This document shows positions 23,501 through 38,500 of a stretch of DNA of 64,000 nucleotides, in pieces. This DNA comes from Symsagittifera roscoffensis (Eukaryota; Xenacoelomorpha; Acoela; Convolutidae): positions 10,512,386 through 10,576,385 of the forward strand of contig NC_087063.1 in NCBI RefSeq assembly GCF_963678635.1, read 5' to 3'. The translations under genes and the position numbers were made by a program. Within the stretch, counting starts at the first letter, position 1, and every line of letters starts with the position of its first letter. The notes beneath the pieces were generated by a model. It had not been told where the DNA came from and did no database searches. It saw only the letters and a program-made list of their open reading frames with translations.

Positions 23501-26500
23501 ACTCCAGATGATGATGAAATCTTTCCTTTTATAGTAGATGCAGATACTGATAGAGGACAACACATATTTTGTCAAAATTTACTCGTAAATTTATTTGAAC
23601 CCGGAATCAGTCCATGTAAAACAGAGTTCCCCGATGTAAAAATCAAAAGACAAATCATAGATCACTATCTAAAAGATATATGCAACATAACACAACAGTA
23701 TGGAATCTACTCTATAGAATTCACTTCCCCAAACCATAATAATAGAACATATACTATTCAAACAGACGATCTTGATTTAGAATTTTCAAAAGTTTTTTCA
23801 GAATATATAAAAAGCATCCAATACCATAACTCACAAAGAGCAAACTCCATTTTCACTAATGAAGTTTTCGCAAAAATATATAGTTATATTTCGATATTAG
23901 AAAATGAACTCCCATTAACAAATGTCTCACCGACAGAAACATCTAAACATTTAAGAGTACGACATGAAATCACACTACTCTCTAGTTATTTAAACATCAT
24001 TAAAGAAAATTTCACGAAAGACGACGTTTCACAACATACCAAACACGATTTACAAAAAATTCTGGCATGGTTCATAATAGATTATTTCACACACAATATT
24101 GATTTAATTGCACAAGCAAGAAAAAATTTTAGACCCCAAAATTCGAACGATGATACCGCTATCACAGAACAATCAGATTATGTTTGGGACCCCGAATGGT
24201 CTCATCCCGCATTTATAAGCTTTCCACAATCAATCTCAAGTCAAGCAATAGGTACAATATCTTACATAAGAGATTATGTAAGAGTAATACCATTAACAAT
24301 TGATGCAACACCATTAAACTATAATACATTTTTACCCGATACACAAAATAATAGTTTAAACTCTACAGTCATACACAACGAAAACCTCAATGGAACTAGG
24401 AATCTTACTCAACAAGATATCCAGACACCATCACACTTCATAAATGAAGAAATTGTACACACAACAACTACACAACAAAGTATTTCACCAATACGCCCAA
24501 ATTTAACAACACCAAGAAATACAAATCCTTCACAAACACAGGTAACCTTACAATCAACCGTTAAACCTTCGGTTGCCCCTAAATATTCACATATGGATTA
24601 CCAAACATACAGACCCATGACAATACCATCAAAAACACGCAAAACATTCACTAGAAACAACTTTGCAGACCATAATTATAATTATACACATCCATCAAAA
24701 ACAAATTATCAACCACAAAGGAATTTTAATCAATATACAAAACCTCGAAACTGGGATAACCCAACGGCCCAATATAATTCCAAAAATTTTCAACCAAATC
24801 CTCCACAGGATCGCAGTGAAAATTACCCATTTTTTCAACAAAATAAAAATAAAAAACAAACATCTTATCAAATGGATTATTTATCCTCAGATGATGATTT
24901 CTTACAACAAGATATATTTGCACCAAATACTCAAGAATATCGTAGACAAGAAATACAGAGAACACGTACAAATCATAGAAATTTTTCTCCACAATCAATA
25001 GATGCACAACATCAACAACCAATTCAACAACAAAATCCAATTAATACACAATCTTTTCAACCACTTCAACAACAAAATCCAATGACTGCACACTCGTATC
25101 AACCATCACAAATTCAAAATGAAATACCACTCCCATATTATCTCCAACAACATGAAATAACAAGAAACCAACTTTCAAATTTTTCTCAAATGCCAAATGC
25201 AGCAGAATCATTACAAATGACAATGAATCCATACCTTATGGGTGGATCATCAATAACATCAAACAAACCTTTAATGGTTTTCACAGGAACAGACCCTGAA
25301 TACTCTGTAGAAGATTATTTAAATGCAGTAACAGCAAATTTGATTTTAAATATAGGACCTGAACCAATTAATACGCCACTACATCAAAACTGGATACATC
25401 GACGCACAGCGTTGATACAAACAACCTTAGATGGCGCAGCCCAAAAATGGTTTTCAGTACTACCTCTAGAAATAAAATCAAACTGGAAAAGATTTACACA
25501 AGAATTTTCAAAAATGTTTGACTCCGAAAGAAACAAACAACAACAAAGAGTTTTATGTAATGAAATTCGCAGATTACCAAACGAAACCATCAAGCAAATA
25601 GCAGTACGAATCGAAACACTAGTTCGAAAAGCATACTCACTAAATACACATGACTATAAAAACACAAAGATGACAGAAATCTTAATGATGACCTTAACAC
25701 CACAATTAAGGAAAATAGCAATAAAAAAGAGAGCATCCCATCCTTCTTCAATTCGAGAACCCGATTTAGATTTTCGAAAACTAGTAGACAAATTAGAACA
25801 AGCAGAAATCACGATGAAACTAGAAGAAACGGAAAATCTGAAATTACAATACGTTAACAGAATTGAAACGACTCCCACTAATATTAATAATATACAGGAA
25901 TCAGAAACAGACCTCGTTGAAAAAATCACTGAAATACTCAATATTTACGAAAAGAACCCGAACTTTAAAGGCAAACCATCTTTCAAAAAATGGTGTAATT
26001 ATTGCCGACGATACGGACATAGTATTTCCGAATGTAGACAAAAACAGCAAGATAGTCAAAATAAACCTCAAAAATACAAAGAACCAAATAAATCATTCTA
26101 TCAATACATGAAAAAAGATCAAAATCTACCAAACAAAAATGTATACAGCAACAACAGTTCAGGAAAGCCACTTCCGAACAATACAAGTTATACAAGAAAT
26201 CAATCCCCATATAACTCAAGTTATAGAGGAAGATCACCAGAACGAAGAAATACACAAAATTCATCACAAAATCACTACAATAGACCAAATAGTCGAAATA
26301 ACTACTCCAGATCAAATTCAAATACAACACAATTTGTTTCTAGATCTAATTCCCAATCAAGAAATAATTACTATCCAAATAATCAATCACGAAACTCATC
26401 ATACAATAGAAATAGAAACTACTCCAATAATCGAAATAGAAGTTATTCAAACAACCGAAACCAGAATTACCCGAACAATCGATCAAGGAATAACTCATAT

Positions 26501-29500
26501 AATAGATCGAACTATAACAGACCAAACAATAATTACCAAAACAGATCGCGAAATAATTCACAAAATCGACACCCAAGTTATAATAATCGTTATAGAAATT
26601 ATTCCCAATCACCACACCGGAATAATAATCACTATAATAACTCTAATAATCGTCATAGAAGCAGTACACCTAAACATCAAAGACAAATCAATCAAGTACA
26701 AGCTAACCCAGAAACAACATCAGACCCCCCAGGTATTGATGACACAGTAACTGATACGTTACAACTCAATCAAATAAACTGTACATCATCAGATTCAGAA
26801 AGTGATACTGAAAACACTCTTTCTATCAATATGATAAAAGTCGAAAATGACTATGAATCTGTCATATATGAACAACCCTTTCCATCACATATATATGAAA
26901 ATCAATCAGAATTTCTTCAAAATTATTACACTACACCCATAAATTCCACACCAACGACACAAGAAACAAATGAGATTAACACTACAAATCAAACCAATAA
27001 AAATACCAAAACAAAATGCTTGAATACAAACCACATTTATCAAAATATACAAAAAGAACAACCCAAAGAAAAAATTTGGACAATACCATTTCTCTTAGAA
27101 AGCCCAAGAAATAAAGAATTTCAACCACCAGACCTTGAAATAGATTTTTTAATTGATTCAGGAGCAGAATCAAACATAATAAACATTCCCACATGGAATG
27201 AAATAAAAACTTTACATCCAAAGCTAACACCTCTTGAAACCTCCAGTAAGCTAGCAACAGCACAAGGATCAACATTGATAAACTACGGAAAAATCCAATT
27301 ATTTCTCCTCCCTACCAGAACAATGGAGCAAAGTAAAATTCTAAACAAGCCATTTAAACAAATATTCCATATCACTGACATTAAATATAATATCAAGGAA
27401 TACCATTTATTTCGAAGTATATACCAACAATTAACATCCTAAACAGTAAAATATTAATCAAAGATAAATATACAAAAACAAAAGAAACATCTCTAACATT
27501 TTTTCAAAGATTAAACAAACAACCACCATTCTTTTCAAAATTCTATCCGATATTTAACCAACAAAGAAAACACCTGAAACCACTATCAGGAAACATCTAT
27601 AATTTTTCAATCAAACAAGTTCACCAATATGATAAAGAACAAAATAAACAAAAATTTTATATGTCAGATTTTGAATTCAAACCTATTCATAAATTTTTCA
27701 AAATCACAATCTCTTCAATAAAATATTTGAAACATTCGAATTCAGATATTATTTCCTTACATGTTTATAACAACACGCCTTATCAAGTAACATTACCTTT
27801 AGGACTTTTAGGATATTGTGAAACCAACGCTACAATATCACCAATACACGAAAAAGCCTATCGCGTAAATAATATACTCCAATTACTAGATATTTGCCAA
27901 TCTACAATTCTTAATGAAGAATTATCTATAAATAATATAATAAGTAACGAAAACAGAAATACGGATTATTTCACAAAAACTCCATATTTCAAACCTACAT
28001 TCAACATCAGTAACTACACAGAGGACCAACAAAAATTTTTAACAATGTTTAATTTCCAACATTCACAAATAACACAAGACGAATTCGAAAAGTTAGCCAA
28101 ACAGCTAATTAAATATTCATCAGTCTATGCAACATCAAAATTCGATGTTGGCAAAATCAGTTCATCACTACATCTCCCATTAAAACCAGACGCAGTTTTC
28201 AAAAAACAGAGAGCAAGTAAAGTACCAATTCACTTACATGATAAAGTAAACAGATTACTCGATATTTTAGAACAATACAACATTATATCACCAGTAAACA
28301 AAGAAGAACAACCAAAAGGCAACACATTTATCAACCCCGTTATCATTCTAGCTAAAGGAGAATCATTAAAAATCGTTCTCGATGCTAGATACCTCAATTC
28401 ACTCATAGATGAATCAAAATGTAATTGGCCCATTGAACCAATACAAGTTATTTTAACAAAAATAAACGGCAAATACTTTACAACCGCCGATATGAATAGT
28501 GCATACAATCAAATGCCACTAGATGAACAATCACGACGTTTAACACAATTTGTTATCGGAAACCAACAATATGAATTTAACCGCTTATTCTATGGAATAT
28601 CCATAGGACCAGCAGCATTTTCAGCTTTTATGAGCAAAATTTTTAGACCACTAATACTCAAGAAAAACGCAATCACCTATCTAGACGATGTTTTTATGCA
28701 ATCACAAACAAAAAACGAAATGTTCAATGTTTTAGAAAAATATCACCAAATACTTCAGAACGAAAATCTGAAGGCCGCCCCCGATAAATCACACTTCTTT
28801 TTGACAAAAGTTAAATTCTTAGGACATAACATAGAAAGAAAAACAATCACTCCATTGAAATCACGCTTTGACGCTATTCAAAAACTTCAACCACCAACAA
28901 ATAAAAAGAAAATCCAAGAATTCCTTGGAATGTTAAACTTTTTAAGTAAATATGTTTATAAAATGCAATTATATCTACGACCATTTTACAACATCCTTAG
29001 ACAACAAAATAATTTTGAATGGAATACAGAACATCAAGCACGATTCGAAGAAATAAAGAAACTTTTAACTGAACAAATTTCAAACACAATTCCAGACCCT
29101 GGTCAACCATTTTATGCAATGTGCGATGCTTCGAACTTTGGCATCGGCGCAGCACTATTACAATCACATAATGGTACAAATAAAATGAACCTGATATCAG
29201 CAAACTCCCGATTATTCACTCAAGCAGAGCTACGACTCTCAACTCTAATGAGAGAATGTACAGCCATAATATATACACTGACAGAATATGAATTTCTGAT
29301 ACTTGGATCACAACATCCCACAGTTTTATTCACAGACCACAAACCAATCATTTTTCTTTTCACACAGAAATCTAACCCAAACCACCGAGTTTACAGATTT
29401 CAATTAATTCTAATGAAATTTCCAAACTTACATATAGTTTGGACTGCAGGAAAAAATCTTGCATTACCAGACACCTTAAGTCGAAATACACCACCTGAAT

Positions 29501-32500
29501 TACTTACACGAAAAACAACAGTTGAAATACCCAAAAATATAAAATTCTACCTTGCAGAAAACGAAACATCACCTCGATTAGAATGCAAATATGCAGTTAA
29601 AACTGATATTGAACAATCACAAATAAATAATTTACAACATTTCCCACTTTATTTAGATTGTCAAAATAATCATTATGAAGTTGATCTACTTGGAACATCA
29701 ACTTTCAAACCAATCCCATATTCTCAATGGATAAAAAATAACACCCAACAAAAACGAACAAAACAACACCCACCTAAGAAAGACCATTTTCCACTAATTG
29801 AAAAAGAAGATTTAACTGATAAAAAAATTTATCAGGACCACAAACAAATGATTCAAAATACACAATAAATCAAGTTTTTGACCTTCACGACCCACTTGAT
29901 ACAATACCCTTATCTAAATTAGAAATCGAAAACATTTTTCTCCCCCCAACAGAAATAATTACAATTTCAACACTGAAACAATATCAAAACCTTGACCCAG
30001 TAATTCGACAACTGAAATCATGGCACAAATATAAAACTAAACCTATCAAAGCAGATTCAACCATTCTAGGAAACAAAACACTCCTCCGATACTTTCGCAA
30101 ATTTAACAACACAACAATTAACGAAAATACAGACCTTTTAGAGTATAACCTGAATGAATCTACAGTTCCATGTCTCCCTTTAAGTATGATTCTTATAGCT
30201 TTTAATATTTCACATACACAAAATATTAAAGGACACTCTGGATCAGAAAAAACATATTCAAATTTTATACAAAATTTTTACTTCCCAAATGCACCAATTT
30301 GGATAAAAGTACTATGCAATGATTGTATAGTATGTCAACTGAATAAACCTTACCCAAATCAAAAACAAATAGCACAAAAACAAGATTTTAAAGGACAAAG
30401 TTTGTACTTTAATCACCGTATCTCATTTGATACTAAAGGACCAATTTCACCCTCATCAGAAGGAAACTCCTACATTATGGTAATTGTTGACGCATTTACA
30501 CATTATGTAGCACTTAACCCAGTACCACATTGTAACGCTTATTACGCTTACACAACACTCTATGAACACTGGATAGCAAAATTCGGACTACCAGAAATTT
30601 TAGTTACAGACAATGGTACAGAATTCATAAATAATGAAATAATAACACTATGTCATTTATATAACATTAAACACAAACCACGTACATCTCATGCACCTTG
30701 GACAAACGGCTTAGTCGAAGGTATGAACCGTTCACTACAAGAATATCTTAGATGTATCATCAACGGAAATGATACAAAATATACCGAATGGTCAGCAGAT
30801 GTAAAATTATTTCCCTTAGCATATAATTCACAAATCACGACAACTTTAGGAATGTCACCATATGAAATGGTTTTCAACCAAAAGCCACGCAAACCAATAA
30901 TGTTTACAGCAAATTCCCATAAAAACGCACAAGGTTATTGTCAACCAAATAAAGACTCAATTTGTTATAACCTCCCATTACATACGCACGATGAAGATCA
31001 TTTTCATCACCCACAAATTCTTAAATTAGCCTCCGGTACACACACCGAATGGATTTTAAATAGAGATAAGAAACACAATGAAATTTACCAAAAAATAACG
31101 AAAAAGTTATTACAAAGAAAAAACATAAATGAACAAATCAATTCACGTTTTACACCAGCTCCCGATTTAAAAATTGGAACATTTGTTTTAATACCTAATT
31201 TTAATACTCAAAAAGGAATTTCTAAAAAATTACAACCCCTCCGAAAAGGACCCTACCAAATAATTGCAAAACCCACTGATGTCACATATAAAATTACCGA
31301 CTCAAACAAAAAAGAAATTGTTCAACATCGAAACAACCTATTACCTTATTACCCAAAAGAATACGCACTCCGCGAATTAACTCAATTATATTCTTTCACA
31401 GGATTAAAAATCATTCAAAATGAACCACATCTGAAAAACACAGAACAAAATGATAACCCCACCGAAAATCAAAACACAAAACCAACCGCCACCAAAAACA
31501 ATACACAAAACCATAAAGAATCTCCAAAACAAAGAAAAAATAGAAAAATGACCGAACAAATAATACCCCAAGAAGAAATAGACAAATCAGAACATAGAAA
31601 AACAACAAGACTCCGAAATCAACCACGTAAAAACTACAAAATGTTCATCCCCCAATCTAAAATATTAAAGAAAGTAGAATTTAAAAAGTAATTTTAAGAT
31701 TTTATACTTCACAATCTTGAAACCTCCGTAACATTTTTCATTTCAATTTTTCAAAATAACATGCTCACAAGTACGCAATAATTCTAGTTCAAAATAGACC
31801 AATAGGATTCATCCAATCCGCCACTTTCTCTAACTCAAACTAAGATCAATTAGACGAATAATCTAGAACTCCAGGCACATCTCTAACTATAACTTTACAA
31901 CCTCCAGGTCAAAAATAAGCAAACCACTCCAACTTGACAGCTAAAATAAATACCACCATAATACCGTACCCCTCCCTTATCTAATAACCCAAAGATCAAC
32001 AATATTTCCCCAACTCAGACCACGAATACCCCCAAAACAAATTTGATAACTTAGCCTAAAGTAACAAAATGAAGATTTTAATTAGCCTAAAGTATAAAAA
32101 TCTCACCATACCCCGGATCATTTGACAAACAAAAATAAAGAAAAAGACGACCTCCCAGTCACCATGAAAATTGCCCCCAACAATTTTTTACAAAACTCAA
32201 CCCACTTGTCAAAAAACTAATAAATAATTCGACCACACTAGAAAATCGCCTCAAACAGCAAAAAATATTCGACCAAGAGATCATTTCTTAAATGCTCTTC
32301 TCTCAAACAGTTGCTCAAATACTTATAAATTTTAAACATTTTTTTTCAATACTTGAAGCCTTTATAATATTTCTTTTTGATATACTTGAATATTTTCTAA
32401 TAATCCTAATCATTTTTTGTAACATTTTTTTAATTTTCTACACAATACTCGAACTATTCCTCCAACTTTCCAAAACCCTTGAATATATCCACAGGTACGA

Positions 32501-35500
32501 TTTTAACAACTTGTCTAAATGATACGAACAATTTTCAGTAGAACTGATATTTTTTTATTGTTTGTAATTTTCATAACATTTTTATCATCCCTCATTTTGA
32601 CAATATGTAAATGTATAAAGAAAGCAATCATCACATTTGCCCTAGCAACAATTTTTCTAATTATTTTTTTGGAAGAATATTATAATAAACATAAACCTTC
32701 CCACTAAAGTAACAATTCAAAAATCCATCAAAAATTGCTACCCAACAGTCACAGAATCAGTCTTCACCGACATCATCCCAAGATAATCCAACACCACCTT
32801 CAACTACTCAAAATCCTCAAACATCTACACGAATTTCTTTTCAAGATAATCCATACACTTTTGAAGAACGGCACGCTCGTTTATCTGAACCACTAGAACC
32901 AGTTCAACGACAAGCATCTCTAACGAACCAACATATAATCTTTACCCAACACTACCACAAGAACTAAGTAGAATACGAAACCTTAGTCAAAACCAAAACA
33001 CAACAGAAATAAATAGACAAATTATACATCCTCGACGAAATAGAAATTTTCAAACTCCCCGAGTTCATTTTGATATACCTCAATCCCCATCACAAACCAC
33101 TCCAGAAAACACCACTGGTATCACACCAGAAACTCCTACACTTTTTCACAACGAAGCACTTCAAGTCTACCTTCAGACTACTTAGGTTCAACACCAACAT
33201 CTGAACAAGCACGAGAAAATCCTTTTAACCCCCCAAACCTAACATCACGACTGCCATATTGGACTACACATTCATTCACACAAGGTGAACCAAATTTAGT
33301 CAATGACCCCATAGACATTTCTACAGATACAACATCTTCATCACTACCCGAAACATTATCACTCCCATCAACACCATCAATTAGTCAAATCTCACCGACA
33401 CCTTTTAACTTGACATTTCCAAACAACCTCGACGCAAGATACCGAGAACAATCATTAACAAATATCCCTTTAAGATTAGATTGGAATACATTCACAGCAC
33501 CTCCACCATTATTTGGACAACATCAAGAAAGTAACCGCCTTCATAACTGGGCACTTAATAGATTACAATATCGCCAAGATATTCACAACGATATCCGTGA
33601 TCACAATATTCAAATACTCCAACAAAACAGTTTACAATTAAAGTTTGAAATCACAGTTAAATTAAACAATATTACACAACATCCCTACCCATTAAATCCA
33701 CCTAACATAACAGCTCAATCACTACCACCACCGTTGATAACTACTGAAGTAATATATAAATACGACAGATACACCAAAAACACAATTGTCTACATTACAT
33801 TTTATAACCCATACTCAGGATTATCATACACATGTATATTCTAAAATTATTAATTTTTCTCCAACTCCTTTTTCTAGTAACCTCAAATCAAAACATAAAC
33901 CCTTCCCCTCGTACAGGACCACAAGATTTATTAGTAACACATTACGATTGTGAAGAAAATGAACAAAAAACACTACATAAATATGCAATAAATCAAGTAT
34001 CACAATGTGAAACAGAACCACAAGCTATAGAAACCACAGATGTAATAGCAACACTCTATTCAAAAGCCCGAGCAACAACAGTTACAGGTTATAAATTCAC
34101 AGCGACATTTTCCGAAAAGAAAGTACATTGTTCACAAGTCTCGAACGGAAACAAAAACCGACTTGACCATGAATCATTCTATCAAATTAATATAGAACGT
34201 CTTTTACATCTCAATCCCGACGATTGTAAAAATGAATTACTTAGACTAAACATCACACAAAATAAAAATTCCCAAAGAAAATTAGTTAATTTTCAAGTTT
34301 TTTCAGACTCTGTACACCAATCACAACTTGAAAGACACCAAGGACATATAAAACTAGACGAAAAATACCCGTATAACGGCGCACACGGACGATTAACCTA
34401 TGACCTACATGATAAACATTGGATACCACACATTGGTATAAATAACCCATCAAACTGCAAAGCAGACACGAAAAATAAAGGATACCAAGAAATAATGTTT
34501 TTCGATTGGAAAATACAACTCGAAAAAATACAACTCACACGAGATTTATCTGATAATACAATGATCTATCAAGGAATCCGACTACCTTGTAAAAATGATC
34601 AAGGATATTGCGACCCTACAACAAGAACACAAGCAACAATTGTTTGGTTCCCCGAAGATACATGTACAACATTTCAAGTAGCAAAAATACACGCTCGTAT
34701 GATAAAATTTCACGAAAAATATTTTATACAATCAATTCCATATGAACAAGTCCATCCATCACGCAAACTAAGTTCCGATTTTAGAAACATAGACAATATA
34801 GAAAATAAATTGACACGTTTTCAAATATATCAAGAAACAGAACTTGCATGTAAATACAGGAATCCACTTCACAGAACACAATACTCTGAAATATTAGTTG
34901 AATACGAAAAAGGATTCGACATGACCACTGGAAAAGTAAAAATCGACCCATATGCCACAGGTCATCCTCTAAACGAAGGAACATCCTATATACCAGTTAA
35001 TTTTGAAAAAAGCAACGGACAACCTGGTGGACATCTAAAACCTTATGACACCAGAAGCACACGCTTACAAGAATTATCACTAATGAATACTACATATTTC
35101 GGTAATATCCACTATGATATTCATTTGGATATGAAACAAGACTATACGATTAGCCGCATTTTTCAAGAAATGTCACTCTCCGAATTAGAAACACTACACC
35201 AACTATGCGAATTAGAACGAACACAAATATTACAATCACTTGCACTAGCAGTATTAAAAATACCCTACGCAGGATACTTATTATCAGGAAATAGATCAAA
35301 TTTTTTAGACTATGAAGGAAACATCTTATGGTTTTATACTTGTACCAAAAAAGTATCACCACTATACGTTTTTGAAGATAAACGATGTTATAAAAGAATC
35401 CCTATCTTTTATAAGAATAAAGTACATTTCGTGGATACACTTTCACGAAGAACCTATTTCTGGGATACCGCAGTCCCATGTGGATCAGAAAATAGCCACA

Positions 35501-38500
35501 ATGTAGTACAACTAAACCCTGATGAAAATAAATATTATCTTCTCACTCCATATCCCACATTAATGCAATCACTCAAAAAATTTTCACCAGAAAGCATTCG
35601 CGCTATCGCTCGAAACCCAAATATAGACTTACAATCAATAGGAATCTATTCAAAATCAGATATTCAACATCACATTAGAACACAACAATTCCAAGAATTA
35701 TTAACACAAATGGACACTATACAAAGACAATCAATAGACCAAAATTTACGCAAACTTGCAGAAACCGCAGGATTTGCCGATATCTACACGCAAGACTATA
35801 GCGGATATTTTAAAGACATTAAAGATTATATATATCTAAACGGCGAAAAATACCGTCCCCAAGATATATCACCAATCAACATTTTTAGCTTTGTTACACT
35901 CAAGAATGAAATCCTTGATTTTCTAGGATGGCCCTACTACATCTTAGAAAAATTGACTATTTTATACGCAATGTTTAACTTTATTGGATTTCTTTTCTCA
36001 CTCTTAAAAGGAATCTACAATACATGTGCTATACACACACAAGTAAACAGACAAGCAAGCGTAGCACGCATACTCTTTGCAGGATTTTTTGGAATTTTTT
36101 CCACATCTATAAACAAAATTCTTTTAGACGCACAAATAAAAGAATATAACACAAAAATAACAACACGACAAAATACATACGACGAAGAACATAACAATGT
36201 CGACACACAGCCAACGGCACCACAATTACCACCCCTACCAAATAACCATCCACTATCCCTAGTCCCACGAAATTTTCGACATTTAGCAATCACACATAAT
36301 CCAAATTTTCGACTCAATACATCGCAAAGTCCCGTCCAACATATAATGACACATCAATCACAAGATGAAAATACTTATGAACAAATTATTGAACAGCCCC
36401 ATACCACCGCTTTTCAATCTCAAAATAATAATTTTTTTAGCCCACGATGAGCCGCCAACTTGGATCACTACACCGATCAAATTCCCATCCAACCAATCTC
36501 ACCTCTCCAATCCCAATCATACCACTTTTTGCTTTTCCGCCACCCGATTTTCCATCTAGCAATGTAACATCAGGCATGAATTCCGACACTAACTCACATA
36601 TTTCAGTTTTATACTCCATCTCACAGCTAAATAACCCGAATATTGAAACCCCCGATGAGTTTGCCGACTCAGAACCATCTCCATCCAATAATTTTCATAA
36701 CCCTTCTAATTTTTCTCAACCCCCTTTTCAACCCATATTGTCAAATAACCCTGACCCAATCACTCCCACACCCTCTTATGCTTCCCAAGTTACCCCAACC
36801 TACTCCTCATACCATTCTGACCAATCATCTCATTCTCCAGACACCCCCCGAATCTCCCCAGAACTAGATAATTTTATTACCCTCCAACAACAACCCTACC
36901 ACCTTAACACCCCGACCATAAACCAAATCTCCTCCACTACAAATTCATCCAATCCCCCTACACCCTCTTCAAATTATACTGAATCATTAACACCATCATC
37001 CACATCCACTATATCTTCACTAAACACTAATAGAGCTTACCGCACTTTTAAAAGAAAATTCCCCAACCATCCTTTCCCAGCAAAACCAGGAACAGCCCGT
37101 GAATACATCAACCACCCCCAGCATACTAACACTAAAGAATTTTTAGCTATCACTTTACCCTCATTTCCACAATACACCTTAAACACCCCCCACGACGCTA
37201 ACGAAACACGCAACTTTGTAGATGAATACGTTTTAATGCCCACTCTCTCTTGGACCTCATACTATCATTTCACTAACCCTCTTTGCTTACCTTTATCCAA
37301 CACTTCCATCGATATAGAACGAAACAAAGACATGCTATATCGACTAACTACACCACTAACCGCTAGACAGTTTACTTACGTTGGATATAAAAAATCACTA
37401 AAAATACACACTGCACCTAGAGCTAATGAATATACACTAGAATACTACGATCACAACATCATCAGAGCTAACCAAGATCAATTCTTAGACGACGATCGCT
37501 TCGCTAATCCACAAATCACCGAGAAATTTTTCATCAAGACACCATATGTATTTACACTAAACATCTTCGACCGAAAGTTTGATCACATTATTTCAGAAGC
37601 ACTAACAAACACACAAGCATACGAAAGTTTTAAAGAACGCTTCCAAATCTTTTCACTAACCTTTCATTTCCTTGCACCACACGAAAGAGATTTACACTGC
37701 TCACACGATATTATGTTGCGCACTAAACAAACACATACATACAGTTACTATCGTTTCATCCAAAATCACTTTGACCTCCACACACCCTCTAGACAACCAC
37801 ACCATCGTTTTCAATTCATCAATTCAAAATACACTTCACCGTATTTCCTAAATTTCACATATTGTATTAAAGACACTAACCTCCATGGTATTCTTCGTAA
37901 TTATGACCCCATAACCCAAATGTACATTTTCTGCCCCATCACCAAGACCTTCAACGCCGAAGAATCCCGACCCTTCCTTATCCCGCACGAGTTCCTACAA
38001 CCTATAGAAATCCCAATTTTAGAATTCATCCACAACACTAAATTTAACCACAAATTATATAACTTAATCCAAAACACACCTTATGAGTTTGCAGTAGGCA
38101 CTGAAGAACTAACCACTATTAAGGCACTTCAATTGCTTTGGCCACTGCTTCAAACTAAAAATATCATCCGCATCTTAGCTAAACTACTAACAACTTCAGA
38201 ACTAATTCACGACATCTTCCCCCACGGTTTTTTCCCCGACGACTAACAGGTAAGTATGAATTAAATGAATATTACTAACTAATTAAAATATTAAAAAACT
38301 CACCATACTTTAATCATGTTTTCTTTAGATTTTTAGCCTTCATCCTAGATCATCTGAAAAATTCACAAAAGAAAAATAAAAAATAGCAAACTTCTTCAAA
38401 ACTGTTTAAGACCCTATTAAACTTTTGCACCAACAATTAAATAAATATAATACCAATGCAGTAAATTAATTTATAAAATTTTTCCCCAAAGCAGTAAATC

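Noticed and set aside
24726-26615. Series of - strand ORFs opposite gag (24726, 25041, 25654, 25983, 26346)
   Set aside because: The A-rich coding strand depletes stops on the complement; the translations are Tyr/Phe/Val-rich low complexity without motifs.
26139-26750. 203-codon + strand ORF inside element B gag
   Set aside because: It is the shadow of the Asn/Arg/Ser-rich repeat of gag read in another frame (Ile/Thr/Glu repeats); no independent start context or domain.
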